Origin: Nephrocerus scutellatus | Taxonomy: Eukaryota; Arthropoda; Insecta; Diptera; Pipunculidae | Direction of reading: 5' to 3' | Length of the DNA stretch: 64,000 nt | Assembly: GCA_947095585.1 (NCBI GenBank) | Contig: OX352761.1 | Coordinates: forward strand, 134,198,277 to 134,262,276 | In this document: positions 24,261 to 34,511 of the stretch, piece by piece | Numbering within the stretch: position 1 is the stretch's first letter | Layout: each line of letters opens with the position of its first letter | Notes under the pieces: generated by a model | Databases searched by the model: none | Told to the model about the DNA's origin: nothing | What the model saw: the letters and a program-made list of their open reading frames with translations, nothing else | Position numbers and translations under genes: made by a program

Positions 24261-27200
24261 ATGGAAATTGAAAAACTTTTTAATGACCTGGAATCTAATC
24301 AAACCCAAGATTGCGAAGAAGCCAAGAAGAAGTTGGTCGACATGTTTATGCAAAGTAGGTACAATATATTGTGATGGTATTATCTAACTAGAATGTATAT
24401 ATTATGTGCTTTAGCTAAGGAACATTGGCTCGTTCATGGAATGATGGACTATTTCTTGAAAACAGGATCTTTGCGCATAATGGAAGTGCTTGTCAAAGTA
24501 CAGTCCCCACATGACAATTATATTTTCGATAGACTGGCTGAGTGGCTAAAGGGCCAACCGAACCGCATACAAGCACTGAATCTTTTTGCATTCATTGTGA
24601 GAAAACATCCCACGTGGTTGTTCAAAGTCGAAAAACACAAGTTAATAAAGGACATTTTGAAATTGTTGCAGGTAATTATAACATATATAGATATATAATA
24701 TATTACGCATGATTTAACGGTATACAATATTAAAGTATGTATATGTATATACATTATGATTTCTTTATAGACTGAAAAAGAGATTGTTTCTCTCATGAGC
24801 GCACTGCTCTGTATTATAACACTTTTACCAATTATCCCAAATCTTGTACCAAACTTTTTGAGTGATCTATTCGACATTTTTGGTCATTTAGCATCGTGGA
24901 ATTTTCAAAAACCCAATAACTTAACTGATGACAAACTGGTACACTTGCAACTTGGTCTTCAGATGCTTTTCCATCGGTTGTATGGCATGTACCCCTGTAG
25001 TTTTATTGCGTATATCGCTGAGTTTGTTAAAAAAGAGAAAGGTGCAATATTTCATCATACAATAAAGCCACTTTTAGAGACAGTTCGTGTGCATCCCATG
25101 CTTGTGACTGACACAATTGAAACTGAGATGAATTCGTCGCGTTGGAAGGAAATGGAACCGCATGATGTAGTTGTAGAGTGTGCCAAACAGTCGCTTCCGG
25201 TTTCACACCAGGTTGATTTCTACTTGTTTTTGTTGTTTAATTACTCTTAACAATATCGTTACAGGATTTTACGGAAAATTCTTCAAATCTCACAGTTTGT
25301 TCGCAAGACACGCCTGCTTCCGGGCAAATCAACTCGTTTATGTATCACTGCAAGAAAATGCAACAAGATAAACTCACTGTAAACTATCGCAATGTTGCTT
25401 CACCGTTTCAGTCAATCAGTGATGGCGATCAGTTTTCTCATTTCCGCAATTCTAATTCGATTTGGAGTCCTTACGGTGAAATTACAATGTCCGGTGCAAT
25501 ACCACTTACACCGACACCGAATTACGTTTTCCCCCTTTCAAATAATGTGAGTGCCTCAAATGTTGGTCAAATATTAGGGGCAACAGGCTCATCTCCTCCA
25601 GAAGCAGCAGTGGAAGCTACGCCTGAAACGACACCTTTAAAAGATTTGATAATAAAGCCTTCATCCAATCCACATGCCGTTCGTGCAATTCTTGTTTCAA
25701 GTCAACCGTCGTCGCCAATGAAAAAAGAGGCAAATCAATTTAATTTTCCAGAGTCGTCACCGGCGAGTCACCAGCAGCATTCGTCTGTCGTTGAACAGCT
25801 TACGCGCGTCACTAAACTTACAACATCCAGATTACAAGATCGTAAGGTACAACAAATGATGAACGACCGAAATCGATCGCAAAGTCCACAAACGCCATTG
25901 TTTGGCGAATCGCAAAAAGATTATTATCAACATCGGAACGTTTTTTTCCATCAGTTAGATTTTCAGTCAAATGACCTACACGATGAATACATTGAGCAAA
26001 GTGGTCCGGAGGGAAACAATATAGCAAGTCATTCTGATGCTGTTGTTGAACATATGGCAAATGTTTGTGATGACTGCGACGAAACTGAACGATCAATGTG
26101 CTCAGCTGGAGGTCTTCATATTCCTACTAGTAGGTCTATGCAGATTCTAGCAAAAGGAATTAAACGCAATGGCACGGCAAGCTATTGTTGCAACGATTCA
26201 AGTTGCCAAAAAATAAGTCCGAACATAAATACTGTACCTGTATTACAAAGATTTAAAGTTCGTCGAACCAAGTCCTGTTCAGCTATTAGGACGATATGTG
26301 TTGATGGGAGCCAAGATGTCAAGTCTTACGAGAATTCAACAAAAATAGAGAAGCACCAATTCGATCGCGGTAATACTAAAAAACCATGTACTATGATGAC
26401 CTCACGTATTGCTCAGACGGTACAAAGTTGGCCGCAAAGCTACGAATACAGTTTGTTTGAGATGTTCTTTGAAGGAAACAAATTACGAAATTCATATGAA
26501 AATAATCTGCTTTATCCACAAGAAATTTTGGATCAGTACGTTGATCGAACTGTTAGGACAAAAGAAAATATCGATGCAGTATATCGGACGGACCAAGTAA
26601 GTAATAACCAACTACAACAAACGTTATTAAATTCTCTATATTAACTTCACTTGCCCGTGGGTCGTCGGTCGGTCGTCGGTCGGTCGTCTGTCGTGGATTC
26701 TTGCGATCAATTTTTAACCCACTTCCCATGGCCCGATTTTATTGAAATTTTGCACACATGTGTATTTCCGGAGACAACACTTTCTATTAAATTTTGAGGC
26801 CCCTCGGGCTGCGGGGTCGGGGGGCTCCCAAACAAAAATTTTAAAAAATTTACCCGATTTTCTTCAAATTTTACACACATGTGTATACCCAATAAACAAT
26901 ACTTTTTCGAAAATTTGGTAGTGATCGGGTCCCGGGTTCGGCCGCAAGGCCCTTATACATTTTTTAAATATCTGTACTGGCATCAGATATTCGTCGCCCT
27001 TTATGGACTGTGTGCGGTGTGTGCTGCGCAGTCGGCTGCGCTGCATGGTTTTGTTGGTGGTGTAGAGAGAGAGAGAAATCTTAGCGCACGCAATACATAC
27101 ATGTTTTATGCTTACTTCAACTTACATTTTTATTTACTGAATTGTGTTTTTATTGATGTCGTTTTTTTTGTTGTCGATATCAACTTACAGATAGAACAAC

Positions 27201-29090
27201 AAGTTTTCACAATATTCTGTCATTTGGCGTTTTCATAAATTAGTTCAGAGCAGTCAAAGAGTTCTCAAGATAAATGTTCGTGTTTCTTATTTGCTCAGAG
27301 TATGAGCGTGCTCTAAGTGCTCAGAATAAAATGATCTGAGCTTTTTCAATTTTAACATCTGATGTCAAATGTCTGTTTCGATGATTTTCTCCTACAATAA
27401 AAATAAAATGGCCCAGGATCGAGGGGCTCCCATATCAATTTCTGCGATTAGAGAATTTAGATGAAAAATTTTTTATGGGTTGTTTTTTTTTCTCTTTTTT
27501 TTTTTGTTTTTGGAATAGGACCAATTTCAATTACTTAGCTTACAATTGGAATATGAACGATATCGCCGTGAAATTTACGCAGAAAGAAATCGTCGCCTCA
27601 TGGGCAGGAGCCGTGATAAGCGCAGTCTTGAAATGGAAAGAGATCGTTTGAGAGATCAACTTAAAAGTTATTCTATAAAAAACAAAGAGCTAATGCAACA
27701 AATTGATAAAGCGACAAAGTTAGCTAAAGATAGAAATCAAAAGTACACCGAGGAGCTAAGTGCTATCAAGGCGAAATATCACATCGAGTTGGAGCGCAGT
27801 AAAAATCTTCGTTTGGCAAATGAAAATCTTCAGGCACGTCTGAATGATGAAATGATAAATCGAAAAGACATAAATTATGAACTTGAGTCATTGCGTGGCC
27901 AAATATTTAATATGCGTACTGAGTTTCATCATGCGCAAGTACAAGCAGAAATAGGATTACAATGCAAACAGGAGCTTGCTCGTCTCGAAGCTGAATTTAT
28001 AGTCATGGGGGAGGTTCAGATAAAGTGCCGAGATCGGCTTGCGGAAATAGACAATTTTCGAGCGAGAGACGAGGAGATGACGCAACTTCAAGAAACCTAC
28101 AACATTGAGATCAAAGGCAAGCTTAAATAAAAATATTTAATTTTCCATTATTTCCTTAACTAAAAGGCTATATGTTGTTTTTCCTTCAGAACTGAAACAA
28201 GCATTGGAAGACAAATCATATCAGTTAGAAAGTGCCAGGCATAAACTGTGTGAACTGCAGTCTCAGCTTACTAATAACGAGAAAGTATTTACGGAACAGA
28301 AGCGCTTACTTAAAACTGTAAAAAACGAGTACGAGGAGAAGTTTAAGGTAATATAAGTCTAAATAAGAATCGCACTAATAGATTTTCGATTTATTGATGT
28401 ATTTGCATTTATTTTCAGGCACTTAATAAAAAATATGAAACTCAGAAAACGATTTTACTTCAAATGGAGGAGAAAATAATGTTTCTCCAAGATTCTCAAG
28501 CGCCAGTTACGGCAAACGCATGCTCGCCAGATACTGATAAAACTGGTAAGTTTTATATTTAGTTTGTACATATTACAGTCGCTTTTCTTATCATTTATAC
28601 ATTTACAGATCTTGCCTCCTCAATGGATCGCAATTCGCCTCTCTCCACTTCTCTGGCATCAAGTGAAAGTTTGTCCGCTAGCTTACGTTCAACTGAGCTG
28701 CGAAATCTTCAGCAATTTGTTGAGCCACCCAACGCTATCAACTCTGTTACGGGTTCTGCTTCTGAATCAACTATGTCTGTAGCCGGCGGTCATAATTCCT
28801 TTAATAGCAATGAATGCAGACTTTATACTTCTATGGATGCAGGGTCAGCCGCTGCGCCACCTAAACCATCTTCATGGAGAAGCAGTACAACTACGGCAAT
28901 GCCATCAACATCTAACCATGCACAGAATACGACTAGTGATATAGAGTCTGCAACAAAAACAAATCCCACGCACACTTTAAACATACCTGTGCCAGTAGCG
29001 TCCACCAGCCAACATTTTCACAATCCAAACCAGCAGCAGCAGCAGCAGCCTTCTAGCAGTCGTCATCAATATCCCAACCAACGCAGATAA
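24261..29090 (+). CDS. Tsc1: Hamartin (tuberous sclerosis complex 1 protein)
   Basis: Eight exons: 24261-24354, 24415-24671, 24771-25211, 25265-26596, 27519-28116, 28190-28347, 28419-28545 and 28609-29090, totalling 3489 bp and 1162 aa, near the length of fly and human hamartin. Phases match at each join. The N-terminal ~265 residues are helical and hydrophobic ('HWLVHGMMDYFLKTGSLR', 'LGLQMLFHRLYGMYP'), the hamartin core domain. A long Ser/Pro/Gln-rich linker follows. The coiled coil starts 'LQLEYERYRREIYAERNRRL', matching the family's LQLQ.LYERF...RNRRL. The C-terminus is Ser/Thr-rich with a short polyGln. Hamartin stabilises tuberin (TSC2); the complex acts on Rheb to restrain TORC1. Exon 1 must end at 24354 (CAAA/GTAGGT), because using the next GT would create a stop. 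The intron after exon 5 begins GC (AAAG/GCAAGC), a GC-AG intron. Intron 4 (922 bp) holds a transposon. This is the only complete copy; two 5' partial copies lie upstream. Confidence 0.95.
26629..27470 (+). mobile_element. Dispersed repeat 'family A' inserted in Tsc1 intron 4
   Basis: Starts AAATTCTCTATATTAACTTC, continues TTGCCCGTGG, a (GGTC)-like simple repeat and 'ACCCACTTCCCATGGCCCGA', and ends near GATTAGAGAATTTAGATG with 'TTTTATGGGTTG' and a T run. The same ends occur at 38935-39520 (reverse) and around 54391/60030 (forward). The extremities AAATTCTCTA and TAGAGAATTT form a 10-bp inverted pair. No ORF that looks real. Class unknown; it could be a MITE or Helitron-like element. Without it the intron would be about 80 bp. 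Confidence 0.65.
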
Positions 29091-30734
29091 ATTAAGTTGT
29101 CTCCTCACTTTTAGTACATACATTTAAATTTACAGTAGATCGACGCTCTTATAACGTACGTTTGTTTGGTAGATGTTTCTTTACTAAATACGAGTAACGG
29201 CCTCACAACAGGCCATAAAAACCAACAACTCAATGAAAATTTTGCAAGCGAGTGTAATGGTTTTATTTACCATAAATAATTAGTAACAATAAACGTCTGA
29301 TGTATTGTTTTTATTGACGGATTCAAGATACGCAATCGCATGTGAGAAATGAAAATATGGAAATAAGTTTGTGGACTTACACTAAATAAGAATATGGTTT
29401 ACAACAAATTAAATATATACTAGTATACCAACAAAGTCTTTTTAAAATCAATAGAAATTTTAAGCGTTAATCTTTATTAAACTATGTATTTAAAAAAAAC
29501 GCGCAATTGTTTTCGAAGTATAATTTACAGGTTTTTTTTTTGACTTTCTAAAAAATTAACGGACAAAAGGGCTGAAAGCTACACTTTTCCAAACTGATTT
29601 TACAATTCTTCTGCGCTGGCGGGATTTTTTCTAATTTATTTTTCTTTAAATGGATTTAAGACATTTTAGATTGGCTTCGGTGTTTAAGTTTATAAAAAAA
29701 ATATACTTTTATCAAATTCAGAGCAAAACCCTCAGATATCCACTTACACCCATTACAACCCTATTGGGGAAATTACCTATAATAATAATAAAGATTTGGC
29801 TTTAAAATTTCAAGGAAGTTAACAAACGACAAAACACATTAAACACATTTAGCTAATTAAGATTACATAATAGGAATTACGAATTTTCTTATTTTTATAA
29901 AGAAATCAATGTGAGCAACAAGCAAAATCCACAAAAGATAATGTGAAAACTAACTAAAAGTTTATTAATAGTTCATGTTATATTTTAATTAAACAATTAT
30001 AATGATTACTATAATCTGTTCATTGTTCGATTATTCAACATCTATCTACGATTAGTTTCCCCCAAGAATTAAAAGCTTAAAAAAAATCAGCTACCCTTTC
30101 TGATGGGAAAAAATCCTGTTTCAAGTGATAAACAATTTAACAAAAAAGTGGTATTTGTGTTTTCAATTCTCTGCAATTCCTAAATGTCAGGCAATTAAAT
30201 ATTCGTAAGTGCCACGCCTCTTAATTATATTTGGTTACATAATTGAACGAGAACTCTTTTTATAAGGTGTTGTGATAAACAATTTAAGCTTTCAGGCGAA
30301 CAAATCAATTTATTTTTTCAATTGTTGAACGAATTTCTTGATAGCAGCTTAAACAGAAGATGCAAAATTTCTGGTAAATTAATAATTGGAAAGAGCTCGA
30401 ATTCGAAGCAGTGCAATCGAAAGTAATCGAACTGAAATTGGGTCATTTGAACTGGGAACTGAAAGTGAAGAATACAAAGCTCATCATAGTCTGTCAATAC
30501 GGATTCTAGACTAGGGTACTCAGGAAAAAGCAATCAAGCAGCAACATATTACATTGACAGACATCGTAAAAATAAAAATGCTCTGACAAGTATGATTCAA
30601 CGGTCAGAAATGAAGAAGAATTCATAATTTGAAGTACGATTTATAGGACAGAAGAGCAGTGTAGACCAGGCTGTGCTGTAGAGACTAGAAAACCAGGGAA
30701 GTCTAACTATGTAAATAATAATAGAAATATTCGG
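29091..30734 (+). other. Tsc1 3' UTR and intergenic DNA
   Basis: AT-rich region with no ORF I can support. AATAAA signals occur soon after the stop, for instance near 29287, so the Tsc1 transcript probably ends in the first few hundred bases. The rest shows nothing recognisable. Confidence 0.45.
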
Positions 30735-30965
30735 AGCCACAGATCGTTTTGCGGTCCAAGGCCTAGCTTCTCACGACCATTTGTGTTGTGCATGTATATT
30801 TTTGCGCACAAATGAAGGGACCCACAATTGTCGTATTCGAACGGCGAATTTAAATGCTTTTCGTGACAAATTATTACTCTCGGACGTTTGTCAGACATTC
30901 GCAAAAGGTGGGACACCGTGAAAAATAATTTTCGTGTTTCTGGGATTTGATCCACGAACCTCTTT
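30735..30965 (-). mobile_element. tRNA-headed SINE, copy 1 (head damaged)
   Basis: On the minus strand it reads GAGGTTCGTGGATCAAATCCC (a worn B box), then AAACACGAAAATTATTTTTCACGG, CGGACGTTTGTCAGACATTC (seen on the plus strand), and a tail 'CACAACACAAATGGTCGTGAGAAG'. It shares this order with copies at 40710-40955, 60052-60282 and 60608-60985. The A box part is lost. Confidence 0.65.
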
Positions 30966-31059
30966 CTCTTATAAACAAAACATGCATCTAAAAATAGTCC
31001 ACTGTAAATGCTGAAAAATAAAAACATGCGAAGCACCATAAGCTTCTGTGGTTAAAAAA

Positions 31060-31600
31060 CAAATACCAAGTCGGAAAACGCACACATCTGATGCCGCTAT
31101 GATGTTAAATATTTTGTATGGGAGCACCTCGACCTCGGGGACCGATCACTATCAAATTTCAATAGAAAGTGTTGTCACCGGAAATACACATGTGTACAAA
31201 GTTTCAATAAAATCAATAAAAACGACGGAAACATGCCGTCGCGAAGTTAACCTTTTTCAATTAAAAAAAATCCATAAAAGTTAAAATTTTTCATGTAAAT
31301 TCTGCGCCTAAAGTACACTGAATTGTACTATAAAAACACATGCAAAGCACTGCATTCTTTTGCGGTTAAAATGGCAAAGCAGCGCACGCAGTCATTATGG
31401 TATGGCGTGATCTAATGCCGTTTTTTTATTTTTCACAAAAAATTTGTATGGGAAATATTAACTACTCGTTCGTGTTAATTAAATGCTCTTATAAGAACTT
31501 GCCTGTGTCCTTCTGTCTTTCTGTCGGCTTATATGTCAGTCTGTCATGCTTTTTTCATTACAAATCTGTGAGTAGGTCTCTTTTTGGGGGGACTTTTGGT
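31060..31600 (-). mobile_element. Family A pieces, two adjacent copies in reverse
   Basis: 31090-31255 reversed carries the family A left part (GTTAACTTCGCG, TTTTATTGAAACTTTGTAC, TTTCCGGTGACAACACTTTC). At 31262-31310 the family A right end (reversed: GCGCAGAATTTACATG, then TTTTATGGATTTTTTT) belongs to a second copy that continues rightwards and loses similarity by about 31600. Confidence 0.55.
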
Positions 31601-32770
31601 GATCTTCGGGTGGGTCTTGAGATGGGTCTTGAGGTGAGTCATGATGGCACATTCAGGTGCGTCTAGAGGGGGTTTAAAGAGCGTTTTGAGTGGGATGTTG
31701 ATTGGCTTTTCAGGTAGTTTTGAGGGCGTCTTGAGATGATGTTAAGGGAGTATTAGAGGTGGTCTTGAGGGGGTTCTTGAAGGGTCTTATGGGCGGTCTT
31801 GAGGTTTGATGGGCCTTTTGGGGGTTTGTGGAGGGTTTGAGAGGGTCTTGAATGGAGTCCTGAAGAGGGTCGTAACGTAGTCTTGAGAGGGGTCTTGATG
31901 GAGTTCTGAGTGGATCTTCAGAGGCTATTGAGGGAGTCTTAAGAAGATATTGAGGAGGTTTAATGAGATGAGTTTTGAAGGTGTTCTTGAGGGCGTTCTA
32001 TGGGAGTCTTGAGATTTTTTTGCAGTGGTCTCAATGGGGGTTTGAAAGGGTGTTGATGAAGGTTTTGCGGGTGTCTTAAGGGAATCATGAGAAGGGTTAA
32101 TGAAGGTTTGAGAGGGTCTTGAGTCTTAAGAGGATTTTGTATGGGTCTTAAAAGAATCTTGAGGGGTTCTTATGAGTCGTGTGGTGGTCTTAAAGGGAGT
32201 CTTCAGGGGTCTTAAAGGGGACCTAAAGAGATCTTAACGGGGTCTTAAGGGTGGTCCTCAGGTGATTTGAGGGGAAACTTGAAATGGTCTTTAGTCGTTT
32301 TAGGAGGGCTTGTGGGGATTCTGATAGGGGCGTGAGTGGAGTCTTAAGGGGGTCAAGAGGAAGTCTTGAAGTAGTTGAGTCTTGAAGTAGTCGAGGGGGT
32401 CTCGAGGGAGTTTTGTGAGGATATTTAGTGGGGTCTTGAGGTAGTCTTGTGGGGTTCTTGACGGGATTTTGAGAGGGTCATGAGTGGAGTCTTGAGGGGA
32501 TCTTAAGAAGGTTGAAGGGTGTTTTGAGGTGGTCTGGAGGGGATTTTAAGAGGGTCGTGAGTGGAACCTTAAGGGGTTTTTTAGGTGGTCTTGAGAGTGT
32601 TTTGAGAGGTCTTAAGGGAATCTTTAGGTGGGTTTTAGGGGGTCTTGAGGAAATATTGATGGCAGTCGTAAGTTTGTCTTGAGGGGGTCCCTAGGTGGTC
32701 TTGAGAGTCCTTTGGGGGGAGGGGTCCTTTCGGGGTCTTTTGAAGGTATTTTGGAGGACTTGTGGGTGTC
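31600..32770 (+). repeat. Degenerate minisatellite, GGTCTTGAG-based
   Basis: About 1.15 kb made of imperfect repeats of a G-rich motif such as GGGGGTCTTGAG, GGGTCTTAAG and GGTTTTGAG, with repeat spacing of roughly 10-25 bp. There is marked strand bias: the plus strand is almost free of C outside TCTT. A reverse-orientation relative lies at 40205-40560, and the unique flank before both (ending CTGTCA.GCTTTTTTCATT and a G run) is also shared. The array is therefore part of a mobile repeat, not a local expansion only. No coding sense. Confidence 0.85.
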
Positions 32771-33670
32771 TCCATATTACCATCCCATCTGAATAATATT
32801 GAAATTGTGTATACATTTTTCATTAAAAACTAAAAAGTATAAAATAATCTCAATATATCTAATTAGTTCAGTGCCCTGCGTTGCCTGGTTGGAAAAATAT
32901 TGACTCGACACTTATACCGAACAACGCTCCACACCACTGATTCCTTTTCCAGCGACTCCATTCACCAACCACCATCGATCAAACCACCCCACCCATCAAC
33001 ACAAATAACGACATCCTCACATCGACCCACTCCATCATAGACGCAGCCCTACCAACAACCCCCCTACAAATATTCGAACACCAAACCAACAAACCACTCT
33101 CTTTTAGGATGTCTCTATTTATATCAGCTTCCCGAAACCTATGGGGTGTACTATTATAGCCTATAACCTTTTCCCACGTACCAATAACATACATTGAAAA
33201 TGTTATAAAAATCGGTTTCTAAATATGATTGATATTTACATTTTTCTTTTCTAACACCCCCATGGAGGTGGAAAGGGTGGTCTACTATATCCTATAGTCA
33301 TCCCATTCCCACACCTTGCATAAATAACAAGCAAACACACATTTGAGCCACGTTCTTTTGGCCGGAAAAGAAGAATTATTCACATCAGTTAATTCTTCAT
33401 CATTTCAGATAAATGTCAATGTTACTTATTAGAAGTAACTACACGAGCAGAACCCATCTTCACTTACGTTCTGTCAATCGAACGGTCCCTACAAATCCGT
33501 TAATTCAGATACAGCTACTAAATTAGTTAATTCAGTCCAATCGAATGCGGCTTTCATTTCATTTTTTTTCTACCTATAGAAGAGTTTTATGTTTATTTCA
33601 GCCTTGATGTCAAAAACATGCAGATTTCACAGCATGCATAAATTCTGCGATTTATGTACAGAATTTATTA
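32771..33670. repeat. Intergenic DNA with dispersed 'GCGTTGCCTGG' repeat
   Basis: Near 32877 the sequence 'GTGCCCTGCGTTGCCTGG' is followed by a C/A-rich stretch with many ACCAAC/ACCAC words. Related pieces are at 45250-45360 (GCGTTGCCTGG, then C-rich) and, reversed, at 46435-46540. It resembles a noncoding dispersed repeat of unknown class. No gene is seen. Confidence 0.4.
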
Positions 33671-33671
33671 T

Positions 33672-33811
33672 TTGCTATAGCTGCATTTTATTTGCCGAGC
33701 GAGTTCGGAATTCGAATGTCAAAACCAGCTAAACAGCAGGTTTTCACAATTCCATAGAAGGAATTCGACAGTGCAATTGTTGTTGTTCCTCGGCAAATAA
33801 AATACGGCTTC
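33672..33811. repeat. Inverted repeat around ATTTTATTTGCCGAG
   Basis: ATTTTATTTGCCGAG near 33685 and its exact complement CTCGGCAAATAAAAT near 33789 enclose ~90 bp. The match extends imperfectly outwards (GCTATAG..GC versus GCAATAGAAGCC). It could be a short MITE. Confidence 0.55.
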
Positions 33812-34089
33812 TATTGCTTTCAACAAGAAAATAAAAATTACAACTACAAACACATTGGATAGAACAGAAAGTGGTTCAGCGTTAACCAAAAAAAAGTGGT
33901 TATGAAATATTTAACCAAATTTTTATTTATAATTCTCACCACCAGAGTCGACTTTTAAAAATTATATATGGATAAGTTGGCAAACACATGAAACAAAAAA
34001 TTGACCAAAATTTGGTTAGTTTTTGCTGTTGCATTTGATCAGCCGTTAACCACAAAAAATACCTAACTCATTTGTTGAAAGCAATATAG
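33811..34089. mobile_element. MITE with TTGCTTTCAACAA ends and TA target site
   Basis: TATTGCTTTCAACAA at 33812-33826 and its exact complement at 34072-34086 enclose an AT-rich 260-bp interior with inner inverted pieces (CGTTAACCA and its surroundings). Ends flanked by TA suggest a Tc1/mariner-type non-autonomous element. It lies 420 bp upstream of the Cog3 start. Confidence 0.7.
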
Positions 34090-34511
34090 CAATTGTTTGT
34101 GTAACCATCCATTAGGTTGAAGAATAACGTCAAACTTTTTAACAGAACTGTCTCAAATTCTAATATGGCGTTTTTATTTGTTATTTGACAATCAGTCGGT
34201 GGATGATTTGTGGTATAGGCAATTAAAACACGAATACTAATTTGGATTTGTTTACAATTTTTAATTCATATGATTGTGTTTTACGGATTGATCTTTACTG
34301 TCAATTCGAATTCAACATTATTTCAAAATATCTTATTGAGATTTTCTGCTTTTTGTACCATTTTAAAGTTTAAGCTTTTAATTTTAATTTGGTATTATTC
34401 ATTCCTAAGCCCGGTATAGTGTCTTGGTGTTTTGGACGTTCCGGTCGTAAAGATTTTATCCTGGAGGTGTGTAAAACACTTACTGAATTGAACGTCAAAG
34501 ACTAAGTCAAA

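Larger units (their letters stand above)
17313..25311 (+). repeat. Tandem triplication of Tsc1 promoter and 5' exons
   Basis: Three head-to-tail copies: 17313-20092, 20093-22702 and 22703-25311. Each holds ~1.6-1.7 kb of upstream DNA including a 303-bp MITE, exons 1-3 and the first ~47 bp of exon 4. Copies 2 and 3 share a replacement of about 180 bp (copy 1 positions ~17395-17573) by a ~14-bp stretch, giving them periods ~170 bp shorter. They also share several substitutions, for example gatttgtacg versus gattggtacg in copy 1 and ggcataaacc versus ggctaaaacc just before the ATG. Copies 2 and 3 are therefore sisters and arose in a later event. The junctions join exon 4 after GCAAGACACA to ACTTTCATACCCG upstream of the promoter. 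Copies are otherwise almost identical, so they are recent or kept alike by conversion. Confidence 0.95.

Noticed and set aside
32635..32823. Minus ORF rich in Pro/Thr/Gln in the minisatellite
   Set aside because: Open only because the C-poor repeat lacks stops in one frame; no start context or conserved domain.
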